Positions 25,041-37,830 of a stretch of 64,000 bases of DNA are shown here, piece after piece. How positions within the stretch are numbered: position 1 is the stretch's first letter; each line of letters opens with the position of its first letter. A program made the position numbers and the translations under genes. Source of the DNA: Diphasiastrum complanatum (taxonomy: Eukaryota; Streptophyta; Lycopodiopsida; Lycopodiales; Lycopodiaceae). The notes below the pieces were generated by a model that saw only the letters and a list, made by a program, of their open reading frames with translations, did no database searches and had not been told where the DNA came from. The stretch covers positions 68,686,071 through 68,750,070 of the forward strand of contig CM055094.1 in NCBI GenBank assembly GCA_029204225.1. Reading direction: 5' to 3'.

Positions 25041-26034
25041 AGGGCCCTTTGGACTCAAAAAGGGCCTCTTCACTAATTATAATTAGTGTTAATGACGACA
25101 TGTGTACCAATAAAAGAGTGACAATTGAAATGGAATGGTCCATATGACATGGCACATCCAATGGCCTAGATGAAATTCCCAAAATCTAACTCACCCACTA
25201 ACCACACTATAACTATAATCCCCTAGCCCTTTATTGATGACAATGTCACACTCAAAAGCAAGGCTCAAATTCAAATTTTAAACTTGTGAAGGGTTGAAAT
25301 TTTTTTAACACTTCATCCATTTCATATTGAAGTATAGATTTAAAAAATGGTACAAGGTGGGGTCCCCCCTTGTACCATTGAATTATGTTTTTGAGATGTA
25401 ATGGGGGGGGGGGGGGAGGGTTTACATCACCCCCTCCTCCCCTCCCCTCCCCACTCGCCCTGCTGAACGTCTCCCTGTAGGGCCCACGCAGTCACCCGGG
25501 CGCCAACTTGCCGACGTTGGTGCCCGGGTGACTGCGTGGGCCCTCCAGAGAGACGTGCATCGACCTGGGCCAGCGGCCCGAGGGGAATGTGTGAGCAAGG
25601 AGGGAGTCTGCGAGCAGGGAGGACCAGCATGGTGGACCGTGCAGGGGAGTGCGGGCAACGATCGTGCAGGGGAGCGCATGGGGGGGGGGCCTATTACATG
25701 TCAATTTTTGTTTTTGAATGGTACAAGGGGGTTCCCCCCCTTGTACCATGTTTTAAATTTATACTTCAGGATGAAATGCAAAAAAATTTGCTACCTAGTT
25801 TTTCTCCAAAACAAGGATAAGAAAATTGCGGATGAAGTGTTAAAAAAATTCAACCCTTTCAAAATTCAAAAATAAATAAATCTTTTTACAAGCATTAAAT
25901 TTTAATCTCTCTTTATTTAATATACTAGGTTCAAATGCAACCTATGTGACTAGGTTTTAACTCAAGCTAAACCCACAGTGAATTACCACATAGGACTATT
26001 AGCAAGTTAATTAATCCAGATTAGCAAACAGCCA
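25041..26034. mobile_element. Foldback element 2 with GC-rich palindromic core
   Basis: Interrupts copia element 2 between its RNase H region and 3' LTR. Arms at about 25264-25385 and 25715-25870 are reverse complements (AATGGTACAAGG with C/G runs, ATTTAAAA, GGATGAAGTGTTAAAAAAA). The centre is a strong hairpin: 25480-25507 pairs with 25516-25543 around an 8-base loop, extended by AACGTCTCCC/GAGAGACGT. The core from 25430 to 25700 is markedly GC-rich compared with the surrounding AT-rich DNA. Outer ends are only weakly complementary (AGGGCCCTTTGG at the left, AACAGCC at the right), so borders are approximate and no target duplication was confirmed. ORFs within are by-products of GC content; no transposase. 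Confidence 0.72.
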
Positions 26035-26084
26035 ACCTTGGAGTTATACCAAGATCCATATTCAAATCAATATAGATCATTTTT

Positions 26085-26092
26085 AGGAGGAG
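26085..26092 (+). promoter_or_regulatory. Polypurine tract of copia element 2
   Basis: AGGAGGAG directly before the 3' LTR start TGTT, identical to the tract of the intact element. Confidence 0.85.
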
Positions 26093-26889
26093 TGTTAAAA
26101 TTGAAAAACAATCCATATTGATTTCTTGGCTTGCTACAAATGTTGTACCATGCAAGTATGTAGCTCATTAATAAAAAATGCCAAGTTTGGCCTACATAGA
26201 ACTCGAGCTACATGGTTATGTATTATCTAGTTTGATAAATGCAACTTGCATATAGTTTGTAGACATAGAATTAGCATGATTATGCTTGTAGAAACTCGTG
26301 GCAACTCACATGCATTAATTGTAAGTGATCCATAGTGACATGCAAGGCATGCACAAAGTTTAATGGGCACATGCATGATGATTTGGACATTTCTAGTTAG
26401 AACTAGTACACTTGTAAAAAGTTGGTAGAATTTCATGCATGACAAGTGACAAATGTCACATAGACTCTAGATGTCACTTTAGATGTCATTTTGGAGTGGA
26501 TAGATATGGTTCTACCTCGAGCTACCTCAATCTCCATAAATATGTGTAGCTCTCCACACAATTAGTAATGAAGAACCAAAGTTTTGTAGTTATCTCATGC
26601 CATTTTGGATCTAAACAAATATTGCTTGTTATCTCTCTAGCTCTCTCTCTCTCTAACTCGTGTTGAGGCTAATGCTCATACATTGAAATCTTGTAATTTT
26701 ATTCATTCTTTGATTCATTGCTATTATATTCTGTTGATTAGCATGCTAGATTGTGGATTAGCCATTTCTTCTGAACTAGATTTTGTTGATCAATCTAGAA
26801 TCAGGTTATAGTGCCAATCACAAAGCTTAATTAAGATCAGTCACTCTTGTGGACATTCCCCACGCGTGTGAATTCTGGAAATTTTGTCA
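26093..26889 (+). repeat. 3' LTR of copia element 2
   Basis: A 797-bp LTR beginning TGTTAAAATTGAAAAACA and ending ..TTTTGTCA. Its final 219 bp match the truncated 5' LTR at 21569-21787; visible differences include CACGCGTG against CACATGTG near the end. A CTCTCT run lies at about 26638-26654. Confidence 0.88.
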
Positions 26890-28464
26890 TATTGTTTCTC
26901 ACAACATCATCTCTCTCTCTCCTCTTGTGAGTGCACCCTAATACACTTGCATGCTTCGAAATGTTGACTCAAAAACATCTTTTTTGTGAAAATTTTGTGA
27001 TTGACCTACTTCATGTCCAGCGATGGACTGTAGGAACTTCATAAACATTTCTATGATCCCACAACAAGGTTGTTTAGAACAATGCTAATTGATCTACTGT
27101 TGTGTGGACAACGACCTACTACTCACATTATGGTTCATAGTATCTCTTCCACTAATGCAGCTTGTCTTTTCAAATGCTATACACATCTCATAGTGATTTT
27201 GTAGCATTTGATACTAAATGATCATCTATGTTTTGTGATAATGTAGCATTCTTTGTTGGTACGACCTACTACCACTACAGTTGTTTAGGTTCGAATTCGA
27301 ACCGTGCATTGCTAAGTCTCTATACAGGTATGTCATTTGTTAAACCATGCTATAACAACTTGGCTTGAACACTCTTTGAACGTTTTTGGCAAAAAAAAAC
27401 ATACTTACACAAAAATTTGATTCTTAAGGAAGAATTCTAGATGTTATGAGATAAAGAGTATATGTATGGTTGTGTCCTAAAGAAAACAAACTACTCGTTG
27501 AAATAGCATGGTATCCTCTCAAGAAACCACGTCTACAATCATCCAGATATGATTTCTTTTGATGATTTTTGGGCTATATACAAACCACATACATCATGGA
27601 TAGGATTTTGTTACGTGCTCTTAATGACGGATACTCAGGAAATGGTTCTTCCATTCTACTTATGTATCTAATTATTATTGCAACTTTGTGCTTCATGTAT
27701 AATGACATTCAAGCTTAAACTTGACTAATATGCCTTCGAATCTTATTAAAAACCAGTCTAACGACTCTTTTACACTATTCTTAAGTAGTTCATGCCTAGA
27801 TCCAAAACTAGGGTTTTCAATATAACGTTCTTAGACAACATGGATATGTGTAAGATACGAGCTTTTTACATAAGGACTAGAATGGCACTGATCTGCCCTA
27901 ATACTTGGTAAATATTGGAGTCGCTCATAAGCAATAAACTTTGTATAGCATGGATTTTCTCAAAACTAAATATAGCAATACAAAACCAGTTTTTGCATAT
28001 GCAAAACAGGTATAAGGATTAGCATGACGCAGACGTGCCCTAATACCTACGTATCCGCACCTTTCAACCATGGTAATAATTCATGGTACCCATGTAGATG
28101 TCACATTAGGCTTCGGGTGAGATACGACTAGAAGGCAGGGATATGCTCAGAAGTATGGACAGTAGTGTGTGAATTGCCATGTTCAACAGGGCTCACATAG
28201 GTTAGAATGACATGAATTTGCACTAACACCAGCACACGTGTCCACACCAGGTTGTTTAACTAATTAAAATGTATACAATTAAAACCGTTCATACTTTGTT
28301 TGAAAACAATATATATTGATATGGACCAACTGCCCATAAACTGATCTGTCAAAAAGTGGTGTGCAGAAGATAGGTCTAGCTTGAAAAGAAACAAATGAAA
28401 ATAATTCGTGTTTCTTGAAAGAAAACATTTCGTGCATGGCGGAATAAACTATCTTCATCTTTCC
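26890..28464. other. No gene recognised
   Basis: AT-rich spacer. A 16-bp perfect palindrome GGTTCGAATTCGAACC lies near 27288-27306; it resembles a tRNA T-arm but has no tRNA fold around it. No coding motif was found. Confidence 0.4.
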
Positions 28465-28760
28465 AATGCATGACTACGCCTATCAATTTCAAACAAGACA
28501 ATAGTGATAGAAATCATGTTTGAACTTATAGTAACTAACTTTGAAATCGTCAGTACTATAGTGATTACATAGCCAAAAAAAGCATCGAAAATTATCAAAC
28601 AAATAATTAGTCGTGAATTGTTCGCGAAGAAATACAGAAACGTATACATTCTGAGACGAAAAATGAATGCAATGAAGGATAGTATTGATTCAGTATGAAA
28701 AACGTAACAGAAGTAAATGATTACAATAAGTTGTGGATCGAAGCCACGTACTCTATGCTA
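28465..28760. repeat. Unclassified dispersed repeat, copy 1
   Basis: Shares an ordered set of blocks with 42290-42560: CCAATGCATGACTA.GCCTATCAA, CAATAGTGAT, AACTAACTTTGAAAT, GTGATTAC.TAGCC, ATACA..AACG..TACATT/ATGCATTTTGA, GATAGTATTGATT.AGT. No ORF is conserved between the copies. It may be part of an unidentified element or a dispersed gene fragment. Confidence 0.6.
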
Positions 28761-28885
28761 TCTCTAAGCGGCTAAGATGAAAGTCTGAATTATTACGCAA
28801 TGCTGATAAGTTGTAGTGCAATAGCAATCTCTAAAACAATTCCAAGAAGTGAGCTAGAATGCTCAGAAGTGTTCAAGCTCGCAGG

Positions 28886-31019
<2,134 letters not shown>

Positions 31020-31162
31020 GATGGACTTTTGAGGCATTTCTCCAATTCACATCTACTATTCTTGATAATAAAAAATTTGTGTGTTGTATAATTGGAATTG
31101 ACTACGTTCCATTGTTGGTTAGTTTTGGTAGAAAATGTGGATTGAAAGTGCTAAGACACGTT
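31020..31162 (+). pseudogene. N4/N6 DNA methylase-like remnant, upstream part
   Basis: Reading the plus strand gives WTFEAFLQFTSTILDN, then KKFVCCIIGIDYVPLL and GLKVLRHV. This follows the pattern of a beta-class adenine/cytosine-N4 methylase between its catalytic motif and the next strands (a helix, a hydrophobic strand, then G-x-K-V-x-R-H). Just upstream, GCTCCATTG could be a broken catalytic Asp-Ala-Pro-type motif, but two stops and a frame change intervene. The copia element at 31163 interrupts the frame right after RHV, and related sequence resumes at 37406. Identification is by pattern only; decayed and non-functional. Confidence 0.45.
31158..31162 (+). repeat. Target-site duplication, left
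   Basis: ACGTT immediately before the 5' LTR, repeated at 37401-37405. Confidence 0.9.
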
Positions 31163-31899
31163 TGTGAAGAATTGAAAAAGATTATCTATGTTAGATATAG
31201 GGGTCTTATGTTTTTTACATCAAGCATCTAGGTGTAGGATGTTGATAGGAATAAATTTGGCATAGATGGCAAATTATGCATTTCCACTTGTAATGCCACT
31301 ATTGAGCCAAAATAGAGTAAGAGGCTAAACACTTGCTAATTAGAGTGTAGACAAGTGTAAAGTTTTTGTTTGATGAATTCCAAGAGGTCCAATAGGATAT
31401 AGAGGTGGAACCTTGAGAGGTCCAATAGGAAATTGAGGTGTGCTTGAATATAGTCCAATAGAATTAAGAGGTGCATAGATCAATGATCCAATAGGATCAA
31501 GAGGTGACAAAATGTGGTCCAATCATAGTTAAGCATAGTGGTAGCTCGTGGACCTACTAGTATCATTGTACTCCTCATTTTGAAATCAATTGATTTGGTG
31601 ATTTCATGGATTTTGTGAGTTATTGGATTTCTAGCTTTCTCTCTCTACCCGAGAGCTCTTGATGTATTTTCTCTCTCTACCCGAGGAGAGCAGCTTGTTT
31701 TTACTTAGATTATTTTTTGAATACTTCCCACACGTGTGAGTGAGAGTTGGAAGTGATTGAATGCATGTAGTAGTGTGTTTTTGCCATAGGATTCAAGATT
31801 GATCTTGAATCTCAATCTAGTCTTGATCTTGGTGCATCTACACACCTTAGGAGATCACAAGTACATGTAGTGGACAGTCCACACGTGTGAAATTCAACA
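31163..31899 (+). repeat. 5' LTR of the intact copia element
   Basis: Contains an internal run of variant repeats around AGAGGTCCAATAGGA (about 31381-31520, five to six degenerate copies) and a duplicated CTCTCTCTACCCGAG motif (about 31640-31685). The promoter should lie here; I did not assign a TATA box. A 60-codon antisense ORF in it recurs in the 3' LTR only because the LTRs are the same. Confidence 0.96.
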
Positions 31900-31912
31900 T
31901 GGTATCAGAGCC
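31900..31912 (+). promoter_or_regulatory. Primer binding site of the intact copia element
   Basis: TGGTATCAGAGCC follows the LTR end with no gap; complementary to the 3' end of plant initiator tRNA-Met. Confidence 0.95.
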
Positions 31913-32601
31913 TACCTAAGGTTACCATGCATTTTGATCCATCTAAGTGAAAAATTTTCATCAATCTTGAGCTAGAAATTGTCAAGGCCCATTTTCCTAG
32001 CTATCTTGTTCAATCTTGGATCAAAAGAGATCAAAAGGACATTGATTGGGTCTGATCTGGTACTGTACGGAATCAGGTGCTCAGACACGTGTGAGGAACA
32101 TCCAATTTCAGTTTGGAAGTTCTCTCTCATGTTTGATCCATTTATCTTGCTTGATAGCTTGTTTTGAAGCTATTTTTGTCTAGTTTCTGTTGCAATCAGT
32201 TTCATTCCATTTGGTTGAGCCAATCAAAAGTTATAAGCTTTTGAAGAGGGTTAGGTAGGGCACCTAGAACTGGGTGGACACATTTGGTTTGGTCAAGAGA
32301 TTGCTTGGTTGATCCAAAATCACAGTTGTATGCTTGCCAATCTCATCTATATGTGATCTAGGCACTGTTTTGAGATCTTAGCCATTTTGTTTCATGCAAT
32401 ATCATTGTATTTGAGTCAAATTTGGTTTCTTAGTGTATTTCACACGTGCTAAGAGTGTTGGATCCTAACTTTGCCTATACTCCATCATTTGATGTGAAAT
32501 AGATCTTGTTTTAGAGAGATTTGTGTAGCTAGTGAGAATCAATTCACAAATTGTTGTAAGATCTTTCATAAGAGGAGATAGTACTCAATTATTGGATCCT
32601 A

Positions 32602-35600
32602 TTGAAAGTGTGTAACAACATTTATTGTTCATCATCTGAGTTTTCTTCACTTCAAATGTCTTCAATGGGTTCATCCTTGTTGGAACCAAGTGAAAGATTG
32701 ACCACTTCAAATTATTCAATTTGGAAAATGAGGATGGAGTCCATCTTGATCCTTCAAGACGTGATGGACATAGTTCTTGGCCTTGAAGAAGAACCACAAG
32801 TTCTTCAAGAGGTTCAAAAATACAAAAAGAGAGCTAGGATGGCTCTCCACTACATTAAGATGAATGTCTCTAATGAGATATTGAGGGAGATAGGTACTTG
32901 TACAGCAGCCAAAGAAGCTTGGGATTGTCTCAAGACTATCTATGAGGCTAAGAATACCTCTAGGCTTCTCACTCTTAGGAATCAAATCTTTCAAAGTAGC
33001 CAAAAGAGTGATGAGAGTGCATCTAGTTATGTTTTGAGAGTAAAAGATATTCATAGAGAGCTTGCTTGTATTGGTGATTCCATCAATCAAAATGAGCTAG
33101 TTCAAGTCATTCTCAATGGCTTGAGAAGTGAATTTGATAATCTTGTCCAATCCTATGCCATTAAGGAGGAGCTACCAAGTTTGGAGGCTCTCCAAAGTGT
33201 GCTAATTTCAGAAGAATCAAGACAAGAGTATAAGCTCTTGAGGATGGACAAGCTTTCTCTCACTCATAATGATGGCAAAGCTCTTTTTGCCAAGGATAAG
33301 CACAAAGAGAGGAGCAAGAACCAACATCAACAATCCTCAAGCAAGGACAAAGTCAAATCCAAAGACAAAGATGAGGAGGAAGATGATTCCTCTAATGCTT
33401 CATCATCCAAGCTCAAGAAGAAGAAGAAGATCAAGTGCTTTTATTGTGGCAAGAAAGGTCATTATGCCACCAATTGCTTCAAAAAGAAGAATCAACTCAA
33501 GCAAGCCAATATTACCAATGAGAAGGAAGACACTATTGCAAGTGATGGAGAGGGATCTCTTATGGTCTCTAGTTTCTCATCTACTCCTTTCAAGAAGGAC
33601 GGCCTATGGTATATTGATAGTGGAGCCTCTTCACATATGTGTAGCTCCAAGGACTCTTTCTCTTCTATTGCACCTTATGATGGAGTGAAGAAATCAATAT
33701 ACACTGCAAATGATTTTGAATGTCCTATTGAAGGCATAGGGAACATTCCCTTGAAGCTTGCATCCTCTAAAGTTCTTTCTCTCTCTAGAGTTCTTTATGT
33801 ACCTAAGCTTACCAAGAATCTTATTAGTGTTGGTCAATTGCTTGATAATGGCCTTGATGTAAAATTCAATGTTGATACTTGCACTATCAAGAAGAATGAT
33901 GAGATACTTGCATTAGGATCTAGATTTGGTGGCATCTATAAACTAGATCCAAATGAGTATGTGAATGCTTGTAATGTTGCTCTTGTGAACAAGCTCTCTA
34001 TGGAGGAATTATGGCATAGGAGGTTGGGACATCCCAACTACAAATCCATGCTCTCTATGATCAAAGAATCCAAAGCTATTGGCTTGCCAAAGTCATTCTC
34101 CAAGAAGATCAAGCCTTGTGAGGCTTGTGCTATTGCTAAATCTCACAAAAAGCCATTTACAAGATCTTCTATCAAAAGCAAGCATCCTTTGGAGTTAATC
34201 CACTCGGATGTGCATTTCTCATCAACTACAAGCAAGGGAGGAGCCACTTGTTTTGTTACTTTCATTGATGATTACACAAGATTCACTTGGATATATCTTC
34301 TTGCTTCAAAATCTATGGTGTTTGATCATTTCCTTATTTTCAAAGCTTATGTAGAGAAGCAATTCTCATTCAAGATTAAAGCTCTTAGAAGTGATGGAGG
34401 TGGTGAATATATCTCCAATAAATTTCAAGACTTTTGTGAGCTTGAAGGCATTAAAAGAGAATTTTCTTGTGCCTACTCTCCATCTCAAAATGGAGTGGCC
34501 GAGAGAAAGAATAGATCTCTATGTGAATGTGCAAAATCTATGAGAATTGAGGCATCTTTGCCCAAAGATTTTTGGGGAGAAGCCATCAATTGTGCAAATT
34601 ATCTTTGCAATAGGCTCCCACATATAGCTCTTGGAGGAAAGTCACCATATGAAATCTTATTTTTGAAGAAGCCTAAGGTTGATCACCTTAGAATTTTTGG
34701 ATGCTTATGCTTTGTCCATATGCCCTTGGAAACAAGGAAGAAGGAAGATCCTAGTGCATGCAAAGGGATCATGGTTGGATACTCATCCACCAAGAAGGCC
34801 TATAGAGTCTTTATACTCTCTACTTCTCAAGTTATTGAAAGTAGAGATGTTGTCTTTCATGAAGATCAACACTCATCATTTGAAGAGGCCGAGATCAAGA
34901 AATCTATGGATGCATCATCAATTATTGATTTTGAAGACAATCATGATGTGATGGGGTCGAGATTTGAAGAAGACTCTCCTCGGATTTTTTCACCAAGAAG
35001 ATCCATGAGAGATAGATCCGAGCCTAAGAGGCTCTCATATGTTGACAAAGGCAAACAAGTGGATCTTGATTCCACTAATTATGTTTTTTATGTCTCTCAT
35101 GAAGAGCCAAAGAATGTACAAGAGGCACTTAATACCAAGGAATGGTATGATGCCATGAAGCAAGAGTATGATGCATTGATCACCAACAATACTTGGGAAC
35201 TTGTGGATCCTCCTTCCAACAAGCATGTGATTGGTTGCAAGTGGGTATTTCGGATCAAGTTCAATCATGATGGCACCATCAACAAGCATAAAGCAAGATT
35301 ATGTGCCAAAGGATTTGCTCAAATCCATGGTCTTGATTATGAGGAAACCTTTGCACCCGTTGCAAAAATGGTGACAATAAGAATTCTTATTTCTCTTGCT
35401 TGTTTTTTCAAGTGGAAGGTGTTCCAATTAGATGTATCCAATGCTTTTCTAAATGGTTATCTTGAGGAGGAGATCTATATGGAACAACCTCAAGGATTCA
35501 TCAAGGATGAGTCCAAAGTGTGCTTGCTCTTCAAAAGTCTTTATGGACTCAAGCAAGCACCAAGATCATGGTATTCAAGACTTAACTCTTTCCTTATATC

Positions 35601-36645
35601 ACTAGGATTTACTCTTAGTGACTATGATCCTTCCATGTATCTAAAGTTTGTTGATAGCAATATTGTCATTCTTCTAATTTATGTTGATGACATTATTCTT
35701 TGTGGAAGTTGTATCAAGCTAGTTGATGAAACCAAGCTAGCACTTGGATGTGAGTTTAAAATGCAAGATCTAGGAGAGATACATTACATCCTAGGCCTAG
35801 AAATTGATTTTTATGAAAATCATGTCTTTATATGCCAATCTAGATATGCTCACTCTATGTTGAAAAAATTCCATATGGAAAATTCTAAGAGCATAGATAC
35901 TCCAATGGAGCAAATTGTAAAAGATCCTAATAAAGGTGATGAAATATCCTTTGAGGACATCACACTTTTTAGGAGTCTTATAGGCTCCTTGATTTGGCTT
36001 ACTATTACTAGGCCCGATCTTAGTTTTTGTGTGCACAAATTGAGTCAATTTATGCAAGAACCTAAGATCCATCATTGGAAGATGGCCAAGAGGATTTTAA
36101 GATATGTATCTTCATCTTGTGATTATGGTCTACTCTATAAAAGTGAAGATCTATCCATTATTGGCTACTCGGATTCGGACTTTGCAAGTGACAAAATGGA
36201 TCGGAAGTCTATTAGTGCATACACTATCTTTCTTGGAGGCAATCTAATATCTTGGCTTTCCAAAAAGCAAGATACTATATCTCTCTCTTCATGTGAGGCC
36301 GAGTACAAAGCACTCACTACAACTACCAAAGAAGTGCTTTGGATCAAGAGGTTATTAATGGAACTAAAGTGCATCAAGGAGGATGATCTACCAATGATCA
36401 AGTGTGATAACATCTCGGCCCAAGCTCTTGCCAATAATCCCATATTTCATGCAAGAAGCAAGCACATAGAAGTGGCACACCATTTTGTGAGAGAAAAGCT
36501 TATTGGAGGAGAAATCTATTTGGAGCATGTCAACTCGTCCTCTTGTATTGCCGATCTACTCACCAAGCCTTTGAGCAAAAGTGCTTTCATCAAGCATAGA
36601 TCTAATCTTGGAGTTATATCAAGATCAATGCTCAAATCTTCATAG
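32602..36645 (+). CDS. Gag-Pol polyprotein, Ty1/copia type, 1347 codons
   Basis: A single frame in copia order. Gag (about residues 20-260; SNYSIWKMRMESI, RMALHYIKMNV) is followed by a CCHC zinc knuckle at about 279-292 (CFYCGKKGHYATNC). Protease has its DSGA active site at about 339. The pre-integrase motif ELWHRRLGHP lies near 468. The integrase catalytic triad is D536, D598 and E634, the last two 35 residues apart (DD35E); QNGVAERKNR surrounds E634. Reverse transcriptase starts near 880 (KWVFRIKF) with YVDD at 1027-1030. RNase H starts near 1188 (GYSDSDFA, SSCEAEYKAL, HARSKHIEVAHHF). No stop or frameshift occurs between gag and pol. The start may be the ATG at 32602, or the one at 32656 (MSSMGSS), nearer where gag homology begins. 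The protein makes the capsid, copies RNA to DNA and inserts it into the genome. Confidence 0.97.
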   Translation: MKVCNNIYCSSSEFSSLQMSSMGSSLLEPSERLTTSNYSIWKMRMESILILQDVMDIVLGLEEEPQVLQEVQKYKKRARMALHYIKMNVSNEILREIGTCTAAKEAWDCLKTIYEAKNTSRLLTLRNQIFQSSQKSDESASSYVLRVKDIHRELACIGDSINQNELVQVILNGLRSEFDNLVQSYAIKEELPSLEALQSVLISEESRQEYKLLRMDKLSLTHNDGKALFAKDKHKERSKNQHQQSSSKDKVKSKDKDEEEDDSSNASSSKLKKKKKIKCFYCGKKGHYATNCFKKKNQLKQANITNEKEDTIASDGEGSLMVSSFSSTPFKKDGLWYIDSGASSHMCSSKDSFSSIAPYDGVKKSIYTANDFECPIEGIGNIPLKLASSKVLSLSRVLYVPKLTKNLISVGQLLDNGLDVKFNVDTCTIKKNDEILALGSRFGGIYKLDPNEYVNACNVALVNKLSMEELWHRRLGHPNYKSMLSMIKESKAIGLPKSFSKKIKPCEACAIAKSHKKPFTRSSIKSKHPLELIHSDVHFSSTTSKGGATCFVTFIDDYTRFTWIYLLASKSMVFDHFLIFKAYVEKQFSFKIKALRSDGGGEYISNKFQDFCELEGIKREFSCAYSPSQNGVAERKNRSLCECAKSMRIEASLPKDFWGEAINCANYLCNRLPHIALGGKSPYEILFLKKPKVDHLRIFGCLCFVHMPLETRKKEDPSACKGIMVGYSSTKKAYRVFILSTSQVIESRDVVFHEDQHSSFEEAEIKKSMDASSIIDFEDNHDVMGSRFEEDSPRIFSPRRSMRDRSEPKRLSYVDKGKQVDLDSTNYVFYVSHEEPKNVQEALNTKEWYDAMKQEYDALITNNTWELVDPPSNKHVIGCKWVFRIKFNHDGTINKHKARLCAKGFAQIHGLDYEETFAPVAKMVTIRILISLACFFKWKVFQLDVSNAFLNGYLEEEIYMEQPQGFIKDESKVCLLFKSLYGLKQAPRSWYSRLNSFLISLGFTLSDYDPSMYLKFVDSNIVILLIYVDDIILCGSCIKLVDETKLALGCEFKMQDLGEIHYILGLEIDFYENHVFICQSRYAHSMLKKFHMENSKSIDTPMEQIVKDPNKGDEISFEDITLFRSLIGSLIWLTITRPDLSFCVHKLSQFMQEPKIHHWKMAKRILRYVSSSCDYGLLYKSEDLSIIGYSDSDFASDKMDRKSISAYTIFLGGNLISWLSKKQDTISLSSCEAEYKALTTTTKEVLWIKRLLMELKCIKEDDLPMIKCDNISAQALANNPIFHARSKHIEVAHHFVREKLIGGEIYLEHVNSSSCIADLLTKPLSKSAFIKHRSNLGVISRSMLKSS

Positions 36646-36655
36646 ATAATTTTTT

Positions 36656-36663
36656 AGGAGGAG
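36656..36663 (+). promoter_or_regulatory. Polypurine tract of the intact copia element
   Basis: AGGAGGAG abuts the 3' LTR; primes plus-strand DNA synthesis in this class of element. Confidence 0.93.
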
Positions 36664-37400
36664 TGTGAAGAATTGAAAAAGATTATCTATGTTAGATATA
36701 GGGGTCTTATGTTTTTTACATCAAGCATCTAGGTGTAGGATGTTGATAGGAATAAATTTGGCATAGATGGCAAATTATGCATTTCCACTTGTAATGCCAC
36801 TATTGAGCCAAAATAGAGTAAGAGGCTAAACACTTGCTAATTAGAGTGTAGACAAGTGTAAAGTTTTTGTTTGATGAATTCCAAGAGGTCCAATAGGATA
36901 TAGAGGTGGAACCTTGAGAGGTCCAATAGGAAATTGAGGTGTGCTTGAATATAGTCCAATAGAATTAAGAGGTGCATAGATCAATGATCCAATAGGATCA
37001 AGAGGTGACAAAATGTGGTCCAATCATAGTTAAGCATAGTGGTAGCTCGTGGACCTACTAGTATCATTGTACTCCTCATTTTGAAATCAATTGATTTGGT
37101 GATTTCATGGATTTTGTGAGTTATTGGATTTCTAGCTTTCTCTCTCTACCCGAGAGCTCTTGATGTATTTTCTCTCTCTACCCGAGGAGAGCAGCTTGTT
37201 TTTACTTAGATTATTTTTTGAATACTTCCCACACGTGTGAGTGAGAGTTGGAAGTGATTGAATGCATGTAGTAGTGTGTTTTTGCCATAGGATTCAAGAT
37301 TGATCTTGAATCTCAATCTAGTCTTGATCTTGGTGCATCTACACACCTTAGGAGATCACAAGTACATGTAGTGGACAGTCCACACGTGTGAAATTCAACA
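36664..37400 (+). repeat. 3' LTR of the intact copia element
   Basis: 737 bp, matching the 5' LTR base for base as far as I can read, including the internal AGAGGTCCAATAGGA repeats. Followed by the ACGTT duplication. Confidence 0.96.
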
Positions 37401-37405
37401 ACGTT
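37401..37405 (+). repeat. Target-site duplication, right
   Basis: ACGTT, identical to 31158-31162. Confidence 0.9.
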
Positions 37406-37830
37406 ATCATGTGTGGATCGATAAGTTTAAAATCACCACGACGCACATTCAACTACACAGTTATAGAATTTATGGTGCTATATAGTGATACAAAACAATT
37501 CCAATGGGTGATTCGAGTATAATCGATTTGTCATTGTTTTCAAGCATGCCAGATCATTGGGTGAACCACTACCATGCATCAAAAAATCTACTTGATTCAG
37601 TGGAATCACAACCAGTACAAAGTGGGATGGAAAAGAGTCCACATCTCATTTATTTTTTGGTGGAGCTATGTTGTACGGATTCTAGAGTGGTGGGGGATCC
37701 ATTTATTGGATGCAATGGAACATTGCATGCATATTCTAGCATTAGTAGACACTTCATTACCGTGGACTCTGATCAAAAAGTTTTGGATCATGCAACAAAC
37801 ATATACAATGTGTATTTCAAACATGCATTT

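Larger units (their letters stand above)
31163..37400 (+). mobile_element. Complete, structurally intact Ty1/copia retrotransposon (6238 bp)
   Basis: All hallmarks are present: 737-bp LTRs (31163-31899, 36664-37400) starting TGTGAAG and ending TTCAACA, an ACGTT duplication on both sides, a primer site, a polypurine tract and one open gag-pol frame. Reading the two LTRs side by side I found no difference, which implies insertion too recent for mutations to accumulate. At least two decayed relatives share its gag type (21.6-26.9 kb and 41.9 kb). The element splits a methylase-like remnant. It is a strong candidate for a currently or recently mobile family in this genome. Confidence 0.97.

Noticed and set aside
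25422-25875. Several overlapping ORFs of 67-115 codons in the GC-rich core
   Set aside because: GC-rich palindromic sequence lacks stop codons by composition; the frames overlap on both strands and show no domain.
27288-27306. GGTTCGAATTCGAACC as a tRNA T-arm
   Set aside because: No acceptor, D or anticodon stem can be built around it; it is a simple palindrome.
31381-31520. Regular short repeats as a CRISPR-like array
   Set aside because: Repeats are degenerate, spacers are not unique, and the context is the LTR of a plant retrotransposon.
31340-37023. Identical 60-codon minus-strand ORFs at 31340 and 36841 as a conserved gene
   Set aside because: They lie in the two LTRs of one young element, so identity reflects LTR duplication, not selection.
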